Part shown: positions 1-6,947 of the stretch, piece after piece | How the letters are laid out: each line of letters begins with the position of its first letter | How positions within the stretch are numbered: the stretch's first letter is position 1 | NCBI GenBank assembly: GCA_023249395.1 | Contig: JAHFCS010000037.1 | Coordinates: 1,449 to 10,290 of the forward strand | DNA: 8,842 bases | Direction: 5' to 3' | DNA from: Gemmatimonadota bacterium | Lineage (GTDB): Bacteria > Gemmatimonadota > Gemmatimonadetes > Gemmatimonadales > Gemmatimonadaceae | Program-made: the position numbers and the translations under genes | Notes under the pieces: generated by a model | Told to the model about the DNA's origin: nothing | Database searches by the model: none | Seen by the model: only the letters and a program-made list of their open reading frames with translations

Positions 1-241
1 TGCGACGTGGATCCATGAGCGTGGAAGTGGATCGCAGCATGAGACCCTCGGGAGCAGCATTCCCCTCGAGCTCGGCGATGCGCAGCCGATCGACCGAATC
101 GCTGCCGACTGTTATCACTCCCTGTGTCAGCGACGGGCGGGTTTCCACGCTCGCCGGGACGGTCTGCGTTCCAGCGCTGACCAATGGCACGAGACCGAGT
201 ATCGCGACCAGTAGATACGGGGAACGCGGGAATGGACGCAT
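1..241 (-). CDS. Wzi-like outer-membrane protein, N-terminal part only (gene A)
   Basis: The gene starts with ATG at 241 and stays open to the left edge, giving 80 complete codons; the rest lies outside the window. The start is supported by ungapped alignment with the complete paralogue that starts at 3852: both begin MRP, and 42 of 80 residues are identical by eye, with 28 of 40 identical over residues 41-80. Residues 1 to about 26 look like a Sec signal peptide, with a basic start (MRPFPRSP) and then a hydrophobic run (LLVAILGLVPLV). The segment GVITVGSDSVDRLRIAELEG (41-60) followed by LRSTS (69-73) matches the leader region that precedes the barrel in the paralogue. The Wzi signature itself (WWGP, NNAAGFP) would lie off the left edge, so family membership rests on the paralogue. 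It is divergent from the gene at 417 and shares a 175-bp intergenic region with it. The protein is expected in the outer membrane. Confidence 0.8.
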   Translation of the reverse strand, partial: MRPFPRSPYLLVAILGLVPLVSAGTQTVPASVETRPSLTQGVITVGSDSVDRLRIAELEGNAAPEGLMLRSTSTLMDPRR

Positions 242-300
242 TGTCGCCTGTGAAATGATAGATTGTCGCCGCGGCTCGCGTGGCGGTGAAAGCCGATCCC

Positions 301-397
301 GCTTGCCGGGAAGTGAACGCGAAAGTAATTATAGTCCGCGGCCATACAGCGGCACGCCCGCGTTAAGTTAGCGGTGGCGCCGAACCCCTGCAAACCT
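301..397. promoter_or_regulatory. Conserved divergent promoter/leader block, copy 1
   Basis: This block lies between divergent genes A (start 241) and B (start 417). It aligns without gaps to 3911-4007, the same position between A' and B', with 83 of 97 identical bases by hand count. The invariant pieces include GCTTGCC at its left end, CGCGAAAGTAATTAT around the only AT-rich island, CCGCGGCCATAC, GCCCGCGTTAA, GTGGCGCCGAA and CTGCAAACCT. Such conservation in non-coding DNA suggests promoter or operator function for both genes. Which factor binds is not visible. A recent gene conversion could also explain the similarity. Confidence 0.6.
328..333 (-). promoter_or_regulatory. Candidate -10 element for gene A
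   Basis: On the minus strand these bases read TATAAT, a perfect sigma-70-type -10 hexamer, 87 bases before the gene A start codon. The corresponding hexamer in the second copy (3938-3943) reads AATAAT. I see no good -35 hexamer at 16-18 bp spacing, so the assignment is weak. On the plus strand the overlapping TATAGT at 330-335 could equally serve gene B. Confidence 0.35.
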
Positions 398-416
398 CAC
401 CCTCGACAACGCACTG

Positions 417-2162
417 ATGAGTAACGCTTGTATCGCGGCCAGGGTGTCGCTGTTTGAGCAAACTGTCCGTCAGCGGCGCATGCGTGCGATTTCATTCACC
501 TTTGCGCTCGTCGCTTCAACGCTCATCGGCTCACCGCTCACCGGTCCGCGTGACGCGGCTGCGCAGACGTCCGCCGGCGGTCGCAGCGAAGTGTTCCCCG
601 GCGGCGAGCTCGAGAGTTACCTGCGATATCTTCAGACAGCCGGAAAATCCGAAAGCTATCCGTGGAGCATCCGATCGTTCTCGCCCTCCGAGATCGACCT
701 GCTTGCGGCAAAAGACGACGATCACCCCTGGGCACATCGGTACGACCTTCAGCGCCGGCCGCCGTCGAGCGGTTTTCAATGGGACTACGTCCGTCCTCAC
801 CTCACGTTCTATTTGAACAGCTCCTACCCCTTCGGCGGCAACGACGGCGCCGTATGGCAGGGGAAGGGACTGACGACGTCATTTCAGGGAGGGATTTCAG
901 CGCGATGGGGGCCGTTCTCCGCAATCCTCGCCCCGGTTGCATTTCGCGCGGAAAACCAGTCGTTTCCGCTTTTCAGGAATGGAGAGACCGGACGGCTGCG
1001 ATTCGCTGACGGCCAGTTCCCGACTTCGCTCGATCGACCGCAGCGGTTCGGAATCGATCCGTACAGCCAGATCGACCTCGGCCAGAGCACGTTGCGCTTC
1101 GACCTGTTCGGAGTAGCCGCGGGAATATCCACCGCCAATCAGTGGTGGGGACCAACCGATAATTACCCGTACATTCTGGGAAACAACGCCGCCGGCTTCC
1201 CGCACGTTTTCTTCGGGACGTCGCATCCAGCCAATCTGTATGTCGCCAGGCTTCACACGCGCATCGTGTATGGTCAGCTCGACCAGTCGGCGTACTCATC
1301 GGTTACCGGCCCGGAATACTTCAGGACCTTCGCGCAGCCGGGCAAGCGCCGGTTCATGGCGGGACTCATTGCCAGTCTACAGATACGGGGAGCGCCAGGA
1401 CTCGAGATCGGAGGAGCGCGGTTCTTCCATGCGGCCAGCGATTCGAGCGGCATTTCATCCCACAATCTTGGCCTGCCCTTTCAGAACCTGTTCAAGCGCA
1501 GCCTGCGGCAGGAGACCGATACGGCCATCGGGGGCGACCTCTCGAGCCTGAAGGAGAACCAGCTCGCATCGATCTTTCTTCGATGGGCGCCGCCAGGTAG
1601 TGGGTTCGAGGTGTATGGCGAGTACGGGCGCGAGGACTACAGCGCAAACGCGCGCGATCTGATCCTCGAGCCTGAACACGAAGGGACGGTCAACATCGGA
1701 TTCCGGAAGGCGTGGCTCTCCGGCGGCGTGATGCACGCATTACGCGGAGAGGTGTTCAACTACGAATGGCCGGGGGGCTCGCGTACGCGAGACGAGGGAC
1801 TCGTCTACGTGCACTTCACTCTCCGCCAGGGACATACCTACCGCGGTCAGCTGTTAGGCGCCGACGTCGCGCCGGGAAGCGGGGGCGCGCAGACGCTTGC
1901 GTACGACATGTACAACACAAAGGGCCGGCTGACGGCGTTCGTTTCGCGGGTGGTCAACCACGAGGTTCGCACGACCTACCGATCCGGACCGGCGGCGCCG
2001 AACGGCGTTGACGTAATGAATTCTATTGGACTCGAAGCAACGCGGTTCATCGGGCCGTTCGACGTGAACGCAAAGCTTACGCTGACCGACGATCTCGATC
2101 GAAATTTCATCACCGATCGCGCCAACGCGAACTTTCAGCTCGGGATCAGGCAGGCCTTCTAG
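417..2162 (+). CDS. Wzi-family outer-membrane beta-barrel protein (gene B)
   Basis: A 581-residue protein with the hallmarks of the capsule-assembly Wzi family (PF14052-type). NQWWGP (241-246) is followed by NNAAGFP (256-262), the signature seen in Wzi proteins. It is longer than enterobacterial Wzi (about 480 residues). An N-terminal signal region ends near AAAQ (47-50) and is followed by a helical leader (ELESYLRYLQ, 64-73; WSIRSFSPSEID, 83-94), then a long alternating beta-barrel. PFGGNDGAVWQGKG (138-151) and GQLLGADVAPGSGGAQ (477-492) are shared with the other copies. The chain ends in LGIRQAF, with a C-terminal Phe typical of BAM substrates. I prefer ATG 417 over the internal ATG 480 because the paralogue at 4022 also begins MS...AAR..LF and lacks the internal Met; neither start has a clear Shine-Dalgarno. 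In E. coli, Wzi is a surface lectin that attaches capsule; that role here is by homology. Its stop is 4 bp from the stop of convergent gene A'. Confidence 0.88.
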   Translation: MSNACIAARVSLFEQTVRQRRMRAISFTFALVASTLIGSPLTGPRDAAAQTSAGGRSEVFPGGELESYLRYLQTAGKSESYPWSIRSFSPSEIDLLAAKDDDHPWAHRYDLQRRPPSSGFQWDYVRPHLTFYLNSSYPFGGNDGAVWQGKGLTTSFQGGISARWGPFSAILAPVAFRAENQSFPLFRNGETGRLRFADGQFPTSLDRPQRFGIDPYSQIDLGQSTLRFDLFGVAAGISTANQWWGPTDNYPYILGNNAAGFPHVFFGTSHPANLYVARLHTRIVYGQLDQSAYSSVTGPEYFRTFAQPGKRRFMAGLIASLQIRGAPGLEIGGARFFHAASDSSGISSHNLGLPFQNLFKRSLRQETDTAIGGDLSSLKENQLASIFLRWAPPGSGFEVYGEYGREDYSANARDLILEPEHEGTVNIGFRKAWLSGGVMHALRGEVFNYEWPGGSRTRDEGLVYVHFTLRQGHTYRGQLLGADVAPGSGGAQTLAYDMYNTKGRLTAFVSRVVNHEVRTTYRSGPAAPNGVDVMNSIGLEATRFIGPFDVNAKLTLTDDLDRNFITDRANANFQLGIRQAF

Positions 2163-2166
2163 GGCG

Positions 2167-3852
2167 CTACCAACCGAACGTGGTGAGTGTGAGGGAGAAG
2201 TTCTTGTTTGTACGATCGCTTCCGTCTCCCCCGGGCTGACAGCTGTTCCTGTTCTGGAAGAAAGTATTGTAGCGAGATGCTGCAGTGTAATCGGCGCGAA
2301 CGCGGAAGCGTGAGTTCGAATAGCCGGCGCGCAGTCCCGGGTAAGTCGTGACGTCGTTGCCACAGTTGAAGGCATAGACAGTCAGCGCCCAGTTCAGGAG
2401 CCAGTACGGATCGTTGTTGAAGCGAGTGCGCCCCGCGGTCACGCCGAACTGCCAGTTGCCCTTGAAGAAATCGCTCGCAATCCACTGACCCGAGGAGCCG
2501 GGGCCGATACCGGCTCCGATCACCTGCCCTTCGTACGTATAGCCCTGGATGTCCGCACGGCTGGTGTAGAACGAACCTACCGGACGAAACTGATAGGTCG
2601 CGCTCTGCTCGACGTTGGTCACCTCGCCCTGAATGCGGAAGTGCGAGTCCGGCCCGATTGGTCTAACCCATTGGATTCCGGCAGTGTATCCTCGCGAGTT
2701 GTCCGGCTGCTCGATGAAATCGCGGAGTGACACCGGGAGATCGGCGCGCCCCCACTCGACGTAGCTCTCCAGACCGTAGGCAGGCAACGCCCACCTCGCG
2801 AAGACCGAGATCAGCTGATCCTTTCCCGGAGTAAGCGAGCTGTCGTTGATCGGAAGCGCGTCTGGATGGCCGGTCTTCTTCAGAACGTCGAGGAAATGAC
2901 CGGCAACGTCGCCACTTCCTGTGGTCGCCGAAAACACGGAGCGCGTGATGCCCAGCGTGAGGCCTGACTCCGGGTTGGGCTTCCAGGCCAGTGCGGCAGC
3001 GCTCAGCGATCTGATATTGTCCGCGTCCGTGGATCTGGTGAACCATTGCGACTCGTGCAGGGCCCCGACAATCCAGCGCGCCTCGATGGTCCCGACGATC
3101 GACGTCAGGGGGCGCGAGGTGCGGAAGAAAACGTGGGGAAATCCCGCGGCGTTGTCGCTCATCACGATCGGATTGCGCAGCGCCGGACCCCACCACTCAT
3201 TCTCCGTGGCGGCGCCGGCTTCAACCGGTCCGGCCGTCAATGTCAGTGATGACTGCCCAGGATACGTCTTACTGAACGAAGCATCACCAAAGCGCGGCGG
3301 CATGTCGATCGAATAGGGGAACTGATTCCAGGGCGACGAGAAAGCATTCCGTGCCCGGCGCAGGAACAACTGGGGGCCAAACTTGGGATCGTATGGATTG
3401 ATCGACAGGTCCTTGTTCGCCGAATGCACGAATTCGGGAATCAGAATGAGTCGCACCGGCCCCACGGTTGCCGTGAATCCGGCGAGGGCGCGGATGTTGG
3501 TTCCAACACCCGCCCACAAGGCTCCGTCGTTCTGGCCGAACGGAAGGCTGCCGTTGTTGACGAAAGTCAGCGCGGGAGCGACGATCGTGAATCGCTGTGT
3601 CCGTCCGCCGGCGCTACGCGGATTCATCAGCGACGAAGTCGAGCGCAGTATGAGACCCTGGAGCGGAGCCCGTCCCTCGAGCTGCGCGAGTCGCAGGCGA
3701 TCGACGGAATCACCGCTGACGGTAATGACTCCCTCGGCCAGCGGCGTCGACAATCCACGCAGTACCGAACGAGCCTGCGCAGTCGCCCGCGCGGCGCAAC
3801 CAAGAGCAAGTATCGCCGCGAGAAGATGGGGGAAGCGCACGGATGGACGCAT
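2167..3852 (-). CDS. Wzi-family outer-membrane beta-barrel protein (gene A')
   Basis: A 561-residue protein, the complete paralogue of the fragment at 1-241. I chose ATG 3852 rather than the upstream ATG at 3960: it begins a clean signal peptide (MRPSVRFPHLLAAILALGCA, cleavage likely after ATAQ at 26), aligns with the start of gene A, and has an SD-like AGGCGA just upstream. The Wzi signature is ENEWWGP (217-223) with DNAAGFP (233-239) and VFFRTSRP after it. Several blocks also match the B-type genes, for example PFGQNDGALWAGVG (104-117), QL.S.F.RWA.P..G.E.Y.E.GR.D and GPGSSGQ near residue 450, so the A and B types are themselves distant paralogues. The mature protein has only two cysteines (497 and 538), which could form a disulfide in a C-terminal loop. 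The chain ends in SLTLTTFGW, an aromatic beta-signal. Outer-membrane location and a role in polysaccharide attachment are inferred from the family. Confidence 0.87.
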   Translation of the reverse strand: MRPSVRFPHLLAAILALGCAARATAQARSVLRGLSTPLAEGVITVSGDSVDRLRLAQLEGRAPLQGLILRSTSSLMNPRSAGGRTQRFTIVAPALTFVNNGSLPFGQNDGALWAGVGTNIRALAGFTATVGPVRLILIPEFVHSANKDLSINPYDPKFGPQLFLRRARNAFSSPWNQFPYSIDMPPRFGDASFSKTYPGQSSLTLTAGPVEAGAATENEWWGPALRNPIVMSDNAAGFPHVFFRTSRPLTSIVGTIEARWIVGALHESQWFTRSTDADNIRSLSAAALAWKPNPESGLTLGITRSVFSATTGSGDVAGHFLDVLKKTGHPDALPINDSSLTPGKDQLISVFARWALPAYGLESYVEWGRADLPVSLRDFIEQPDNSRGYTAGIQWVRPIGPDSHFRIQGEVTNVEQSATYQFRPVGSFYTSRADIQGYTYEGQVIGAGIGPGSSGQWIASDFFKGNWQFGVTAGRTRFNNDPYWLLNWALTVYAFNCGNDVTTYPGLRAGYSNSRFRVRADYTAASRYNTFFQNRNSCQPGGDGSDRTNKNFSLTLTTFGW

Positions 3853-3910
3853 TGTCGCCTGGGGAATCACAGATTGTCGTCGCTGAGGCGTACCGGTCGA
3901 AGCTGGTTCC

Positions 3911-4007
3911 GCTTGCCTGGGAGTGATCGCGAAAGTAATTATTACCCGCGGCCATACCACGGCATGCCCGCGTTAAACTAGCTGTGGCGCCGAAGCGCTG
4001 CAAACCT
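3911..4007. promoter_or_regulatory. Conserved divergent promoter/leader block, copy 2
   Basis: This is the counterpart of 301-397, between the starts of A' (3852) and B' (4022), with 83 of 97 identical bases and no gap. The AT island reads GAAAGTAATTATT here. On the minus strand the TATAAT of copy 1 becomes AATAAT (3938-3943). The similarity stops around 4007, just before B', where the short stretches upstream of the two B start codons differ. This suggests that the block, not the start-proximal sequence, is the maintained element. Confidence 0.6.
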
Positions 4008-4021
4008 ATACGACATCACCG

Positions 4022-5761
4022 ATGAGCATTGTTCGTCTCGCGGCCAGGGCGGCGTTGTTCGGAAAGTCGCTACGCCGGAAGCATCTTCGCGCGTCCCTGC
4101 TCGGAGCGGCAGCGATGAGCTCGTCTCTTGTGGCGCCACACACGCTCCACGCGCAGACGCGCGCGGATGGAAGAAACGAGATTTTCGCAGGGAGTGAGCT
4201 CGAGAGTTATCTGCGCTACCTCCAGACTCTCGGGAAATCGAAGAGTTACCCGTGGAGCATTCGCGCATTCTCTCCTTCCGAGATCGACTCGCTCGCTCCC
4301 ACCGACAGCGTGCATCCATGGGCCAGGCGATACGATCTCGACCATCGCACCACGCGCCGCGGGCTCGAGTGGGATTACGTTCGTCCGCAGGCAACGTTCT
4401 ACCTCAACACCGCGTATCCGTTCGGTGGCAACGATGGCGCAGTGTGGCAGGGGAAAGGACTCACCAGCTCGCTTCAGGCGGGCATCTCGGCCCGATGGGG
4501 ACTGTTTTCGGCCGTGATCGCTCCGATTGCATTTCGCGCGGAGAACCAGTCGTTTCCGCTAATGCGGAACGGCGAGACCGGACGCGGCCAGTTCGCGGAT
4601 GGTCGGTGGCCACAATACGTCGACAAGCCCCAGCGCTTTGGAACAATGCCATACAGCCGGGTGGATCCGGGACAGAGCACCATTCGCTTCGATGGCTTCG
4701 GCGTCGCCGCCGGTATCTCGACAGCAAACCAGTGGTGGGGCCCGACCGACGACTATCCGTACATACTCGGCGACAACGCCGCGGGTTTTCCGAATGTGTT
4801 CTTCGGCACATCTCACCCCGCTGATATCTGGATAGCGAAGCTTCACGCCCGGCTCGTTTACGGCCAACTCGATCAATCCGACTATTCACCCGTTACCGGT
4901 CCAGAGAATTTCACGAGCTTGTCCGAGCCGGGGACGCGCAGGTTCATGGCGGGCCTCGTCGCAACGCTTCAGCCTCGCGGCGCGCCCGGCCTCGAGATCG
5001 GCGGAGCCCGTTTCTTCCACTCGGCGAGCGATCCCCTCGGATACTTCTTCTCCGTGAAACAGCTCAAGCTTCCCTTTCAGGTGCTGTTCAAGGGCGGCCT
5101 CCCGGCGGAAGTCGACTCGGGCGCCAAGGGGGGGCCGCTCGCTGGACTGAAGGAGAATCAGCTCGCGTCGGTTTTCCTTCGCTGGGCGCCGCCCGGAAGC
5201 GGATTCGACCTGTACGGCGAGTTTGGCCGGGAAGATCACTCGCTCGACCGGCGCGACCTCATCGTCGCCCCCGACTGGGCGGCGACGATGAACATCGGCT
5301 TTCGCAAAGCTTGGGCTTCGCCCGGCGTGATACGAGCGGTGCGGGCGGAAGCGTTCACCTACGAGCGCGCCGCCGGGTCCCGCATGCGGGGAGGGGGGGC
5401 GACGTACCTCAACGGGATCCTGAGGCAGGGACACACCGAGCGAGGGCAGATCCTCGGGGCCAACGTTGGTCCGGGCAGTGGCTCGGCTCAGATGATTGCC
5501 TTCGATCGCTTCGTCTCTACCGGGCGGCTCACCGCGTTCCTGAGTCGCGAGACGCAACACGAGCTCAGCCCCGGCTATTTGTCAGGGCCGGCCAAACAGA
5601 AGGTGCGCGACGTCCTGAACGCTTTCGGTGTAGAGGGCACGCGCTTCATCGGGCCGATGGATGTTATTGCGCGCGTCGTCTTCGCGGTCGACGTCAACCG
5701 GAACCTGCGAGCGGATCGCGCCAATGGAAATTTCGCTATCGGAGTCCGGCAGGGATTCTGA
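4022..5761 (+). CDS. Wzi-family outer-membrane beta-barrel protein (gene B')
   Basis: A 579-residue close paralogue of the gene at 417-2162; the N-terminal half looks roughly three-quarters identical by eye. The signal region ends near HAQ (43-45). The leader ELESYLRYLQ (59-68) and WSIRAFSPSEID (78-89) are followed by the barrel with PFGGNDGAVWQGKG (133-146), NQWWGP (236-241), DNAAGFP (251-257) and VFFGTSHP. The C-terminus is IGVRQGF, again a terminal-Phe beta-signal. The ATG at 4022 has no strong ribosome binding site; the start rests on alignment with the first copy. Divergence from B is greatest in the signal peptide and in segments that probably form loops (for example residues 90-115 and the stretch around 345-370), as expected for surface-exposed parts. 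It converges on the wzz-like gene, with a hairpin between them. The expected role is outer-membrane polysaccharide binding or assembly, by family. Confidence 0.88.
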   Translation: MSIVRLAARAALFGKSLRRKHLRASLLGAAAMSSSLVAPHTLHAQTRADGRNEIFAGSELESYLRYLQTLGKSKSYPWSIRAFSPSEIDSLAPTDSVHPWARRYDLDHRTTRRGLEWDYVRPQATFYLNTAYPFGGNDGAVWQGKGLTSSLQAGISARWGLFSAVIAPIAFRAENQSFPLMRNGETGRGQFADGRWPQYVDKPQRFGTMPYSRVDPGQSTIRFDGFGVAAGISTANQWWGPTDDYPYILGDNAAGFPNVFFGTSHPADIWIAKLHARLVYGQLDQSDYSPVTGPENFTSLSEPGTRRFMAGLVATLQPRGAPGLEIGGARFFHSASDPLGYFFSVKQLKLPFQVLFKGGLPAEVDSGAKGGPLAGLKENQLASVFLRWAPPGSGFDLYGEFGREDHSLDRRDLIVAPDWAATMNIGFRKAWASPGVIRAVRAEAFTYERAAGSRMRGGGATYLNGILRQGHTERGQILGANVGPGSGSAQMIAFDRFVSTGRLTAFLSRETQHELSPGYLSGPAKQKVRDVLNAFGVEGTRFIGPMDVIARVVFAVDVNRNLRADRANGNFAIGVRQGF

Positions 5762-5770
5762 TTGAGACGC

Positions 5771-5790
5771 GACGCGGTATCGACCGCGTC
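5771..5790. terminator. Hairpin between convergent genes, probable bidirectional terminator
   Basis: GACGCGGT (5771-5778) and ACCGCGTC (5783-5790) form a perfect 8-bp stem with a 4-base ATCG loop. It begins 9 bp after the stop of gene B' (5761) and lies 15 bp beyond the stop of the wzz-like gene (5806). No T-run follows on either strand, so it is not a classical intrinsic terminator. In GC-rich bacteria such hairpins between convergent genes often act as terminators or RNA 3' ends; that is inference. Confidence 0.55.
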
Positions 5791-5805
5791 AGGTGGCGGA
5801 TCGAG

Positions 5806-6942
5806 TCAGGGACCGCTGTGCGCGCGGAACAATCGTTCGACCGGCTGCCAGGGCCTTCCGATGTCCCGAAGTGTTTCCCGCTTGAGCGTGGCGAAATCGG
5901 CGAACGTCGGCGACCCTTCCTCCTCCGTCTCGTAGAACCTCTCCCTGATGAAAGCGAGGATGATGCCGAAGAGAATCCCTCCGACTACACTGAGCAGAGT
6001 GTTCCGCAGCCCGTAGCTGGTGTCGGCCGAGGTCGGAAGATCCGGCGGCTCGAACACGGTGATGGCCGGCATGTCGCGCACTTCCTCGATTCGCGCCTGC
6101 TCGTACGCCTGGGAGAGCCCGGTGACGAGCTCCTGGCGCATGGTCACGTCACGATTCAGACGGGCGTTTTCAAGCGTCAGGTTCGGCGCCCGGCCGAATT
6201 CGCGATTCGCGTCGCGAAATGAGCGCAGCCTCTCTTCGGCGCGGGCGAGCGCGGCCCGGCTGTCGGCGAGCCGCTCCTCAATGAAGGTGCGCTCGGCGGT
6301 CACCTGTGAGCGCCTGCGCGTGGTGTTGTAGTAATCGAGCTGCGTCACGATGTTCCGCGCGAGCTGCTGTGTCAGCGCGGGATAAGGCGATGAGACATAA
6401 TAGGTCACGACCCCGGTACGGCGCGTCGAAGTGGTGGTGACTTGGTCGCGCAGCTCGACCGCGGCAAGATCGATCTCCGCTTCTCGCGAGCCTGCACGAA
6501 TCCCGTAGATGACCGGAAGAGTTCCGCGAACCACCTTCTTTCCTTTCCGGACCTCGTATTGCTGACTCGCCACGGCGCGAAGTACTTCGTTTGACCGAAG
6601 GAGCTCCTCGTAGAATTCGATCGACTGAGAAGGGTCCGCGCCGACGATCGTGAGGCCGTATTGCGCTGCGATCCCCGCCAGCGCTCCTGCCCTGGCTCCG
6701 CGAGCAGTGAAGAGCACCCTCGTCGTGTAGCTCCGCGGTTCCGAGAGTGCGCTGGCGACGAAGATGAGCGTCGCCAGAAGGGCGCATCCAAGTATCAGGC
6801 GCCGATGCTTGAGCAGAACGTTGACGAAGCCGAGCAGCGACGTGTCCTCGGCCGCCTGCCGAGCGAGGGGGTCACGAGGAGATCGCCCGGGCGCTGACGC
6901 GCGCGTTGCGGGATCTGACTCTTCCCCGCGCCCGTTCGTCAT
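5806..6942 (-). CDS. Wzz/GNVR-type polysaccharide co-polymerase, no kinase domain
   Basis: A 378-residue inner-membrane protein with the architecture of chain-length determinant proteins. It has a cytoplasmic N-terminus (1-48), TM1 (about 49-66, LILGCALLATLIFVASAL) and a large periplasmic domain. A likely coiled coil lies at 215-253, and a GNVR-like segment includes LNRDV (262-266). A proline-rich EPPDLP (298-303) precedes TM2 (about 315-332). The 46-residue acidic-then-basic cytoplasmic tail contains no Walker motifs or tyrosine cluster, so it is a Wzz-type protein rather than a Wzc-type tyrosine autokinase. I chose ATG 6942, 5 bp after the stop of the upstream transferase gene; the longer reading frame to 7212 overlaps that gene and has no protein-like character. 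The family sets O-antigen, capsule or exopolysaccharide chain length. Tight spacing indicates co-transcription with the transferase and epimerase. Confidence 0.85.
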   Translation of the reverse strand: MTNGRGEESDPATRASAPGRSPRDPLARQAAEDTSLLGFVNVLLKHRRLILGCALLATLIFVASALSEPRSYTTRVLFTARGARAGALAGIAAQYGLTIVGADPSQSIEFYEELLRSNEVLRAVASQQYEVRKGKKVVRGTLPVIYGIRAGSREAEIDLAAVELRDQVTTTSTRRTGVVTYYVSSPYPALTQQLARNIVTQLDYYNTTRRRSQVTAERTFIEERLADSRAALARAEERLRSFRDANREFGRAPNLTLENARLNRDVTMRQELVTGLSQAYEQARIEEVRDMPAITVFEPPDLPTSADTSYGLRNTLLSVVGGILFGIILAFIRERFYETEEEGSPTFADFATLKRETLRDIGRPWQPVERLFRAHSGP

Positions 6943-6947
6943 CCGGC

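Larger units (their letters stand above)
1..5761. repeat. Tandem duplication of a divergent Wzi-like gene pair
   Basis: Two units of the form A (minus), conserved intergenic block, B (plus) lie next to each other. The A starts (241 and 3852) are 3611 bp apart, and the B starts (417 and 4022) are 3605 bp apart, so the repeat period is about 3.6 kb. Coding similarity is moderate to high, and the intergenic block is 86% identical, so this is an old duplication rather than an assembly repeat. The left unit is cut by the window edge. Confidence 0.85.

Noticed and set aside
15..371. 118-codon plus-strand frame at the left edge
   Set aside because: It is antisense to the partial Wzi-like gene A and to the intergenic block. 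Its resemblance to a frame near 3640-3980 only reflects the duplicated DNA underneath.
3780..3852. Possible lipoprotein signal in A' (ALGC at residues 16-19)
   Set aside because: The -3 position is Ala rather than Leu/Val/Ile, the paralogue A lacks the cysteine, and a normal cleavage site (ATAQ) follows. An outer-membrane barrel is the better reading.
3853..3960. N-terminal extension of A' by 36 residues
   Set aside because: It would put non-signal sequence before the signal peptide and run into the conserved promoter block. The homologous start in gene A is at 241, aligning with 3852.
4022..4160. Tat-like motif LRRKHLR in B'
   Set aside because: It lacks the consensus Phe and is not conserved in B. 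Outer-membrane barrels use Sec, so the match looks accidental.
5311..6222. 303-codon plus-strand frame
   Set aside because: It runs out of frame through the end of B' and then antisense through the wzz-like gene. It is Arg/Gly-rich with no domain, a typical high-GC shadow.
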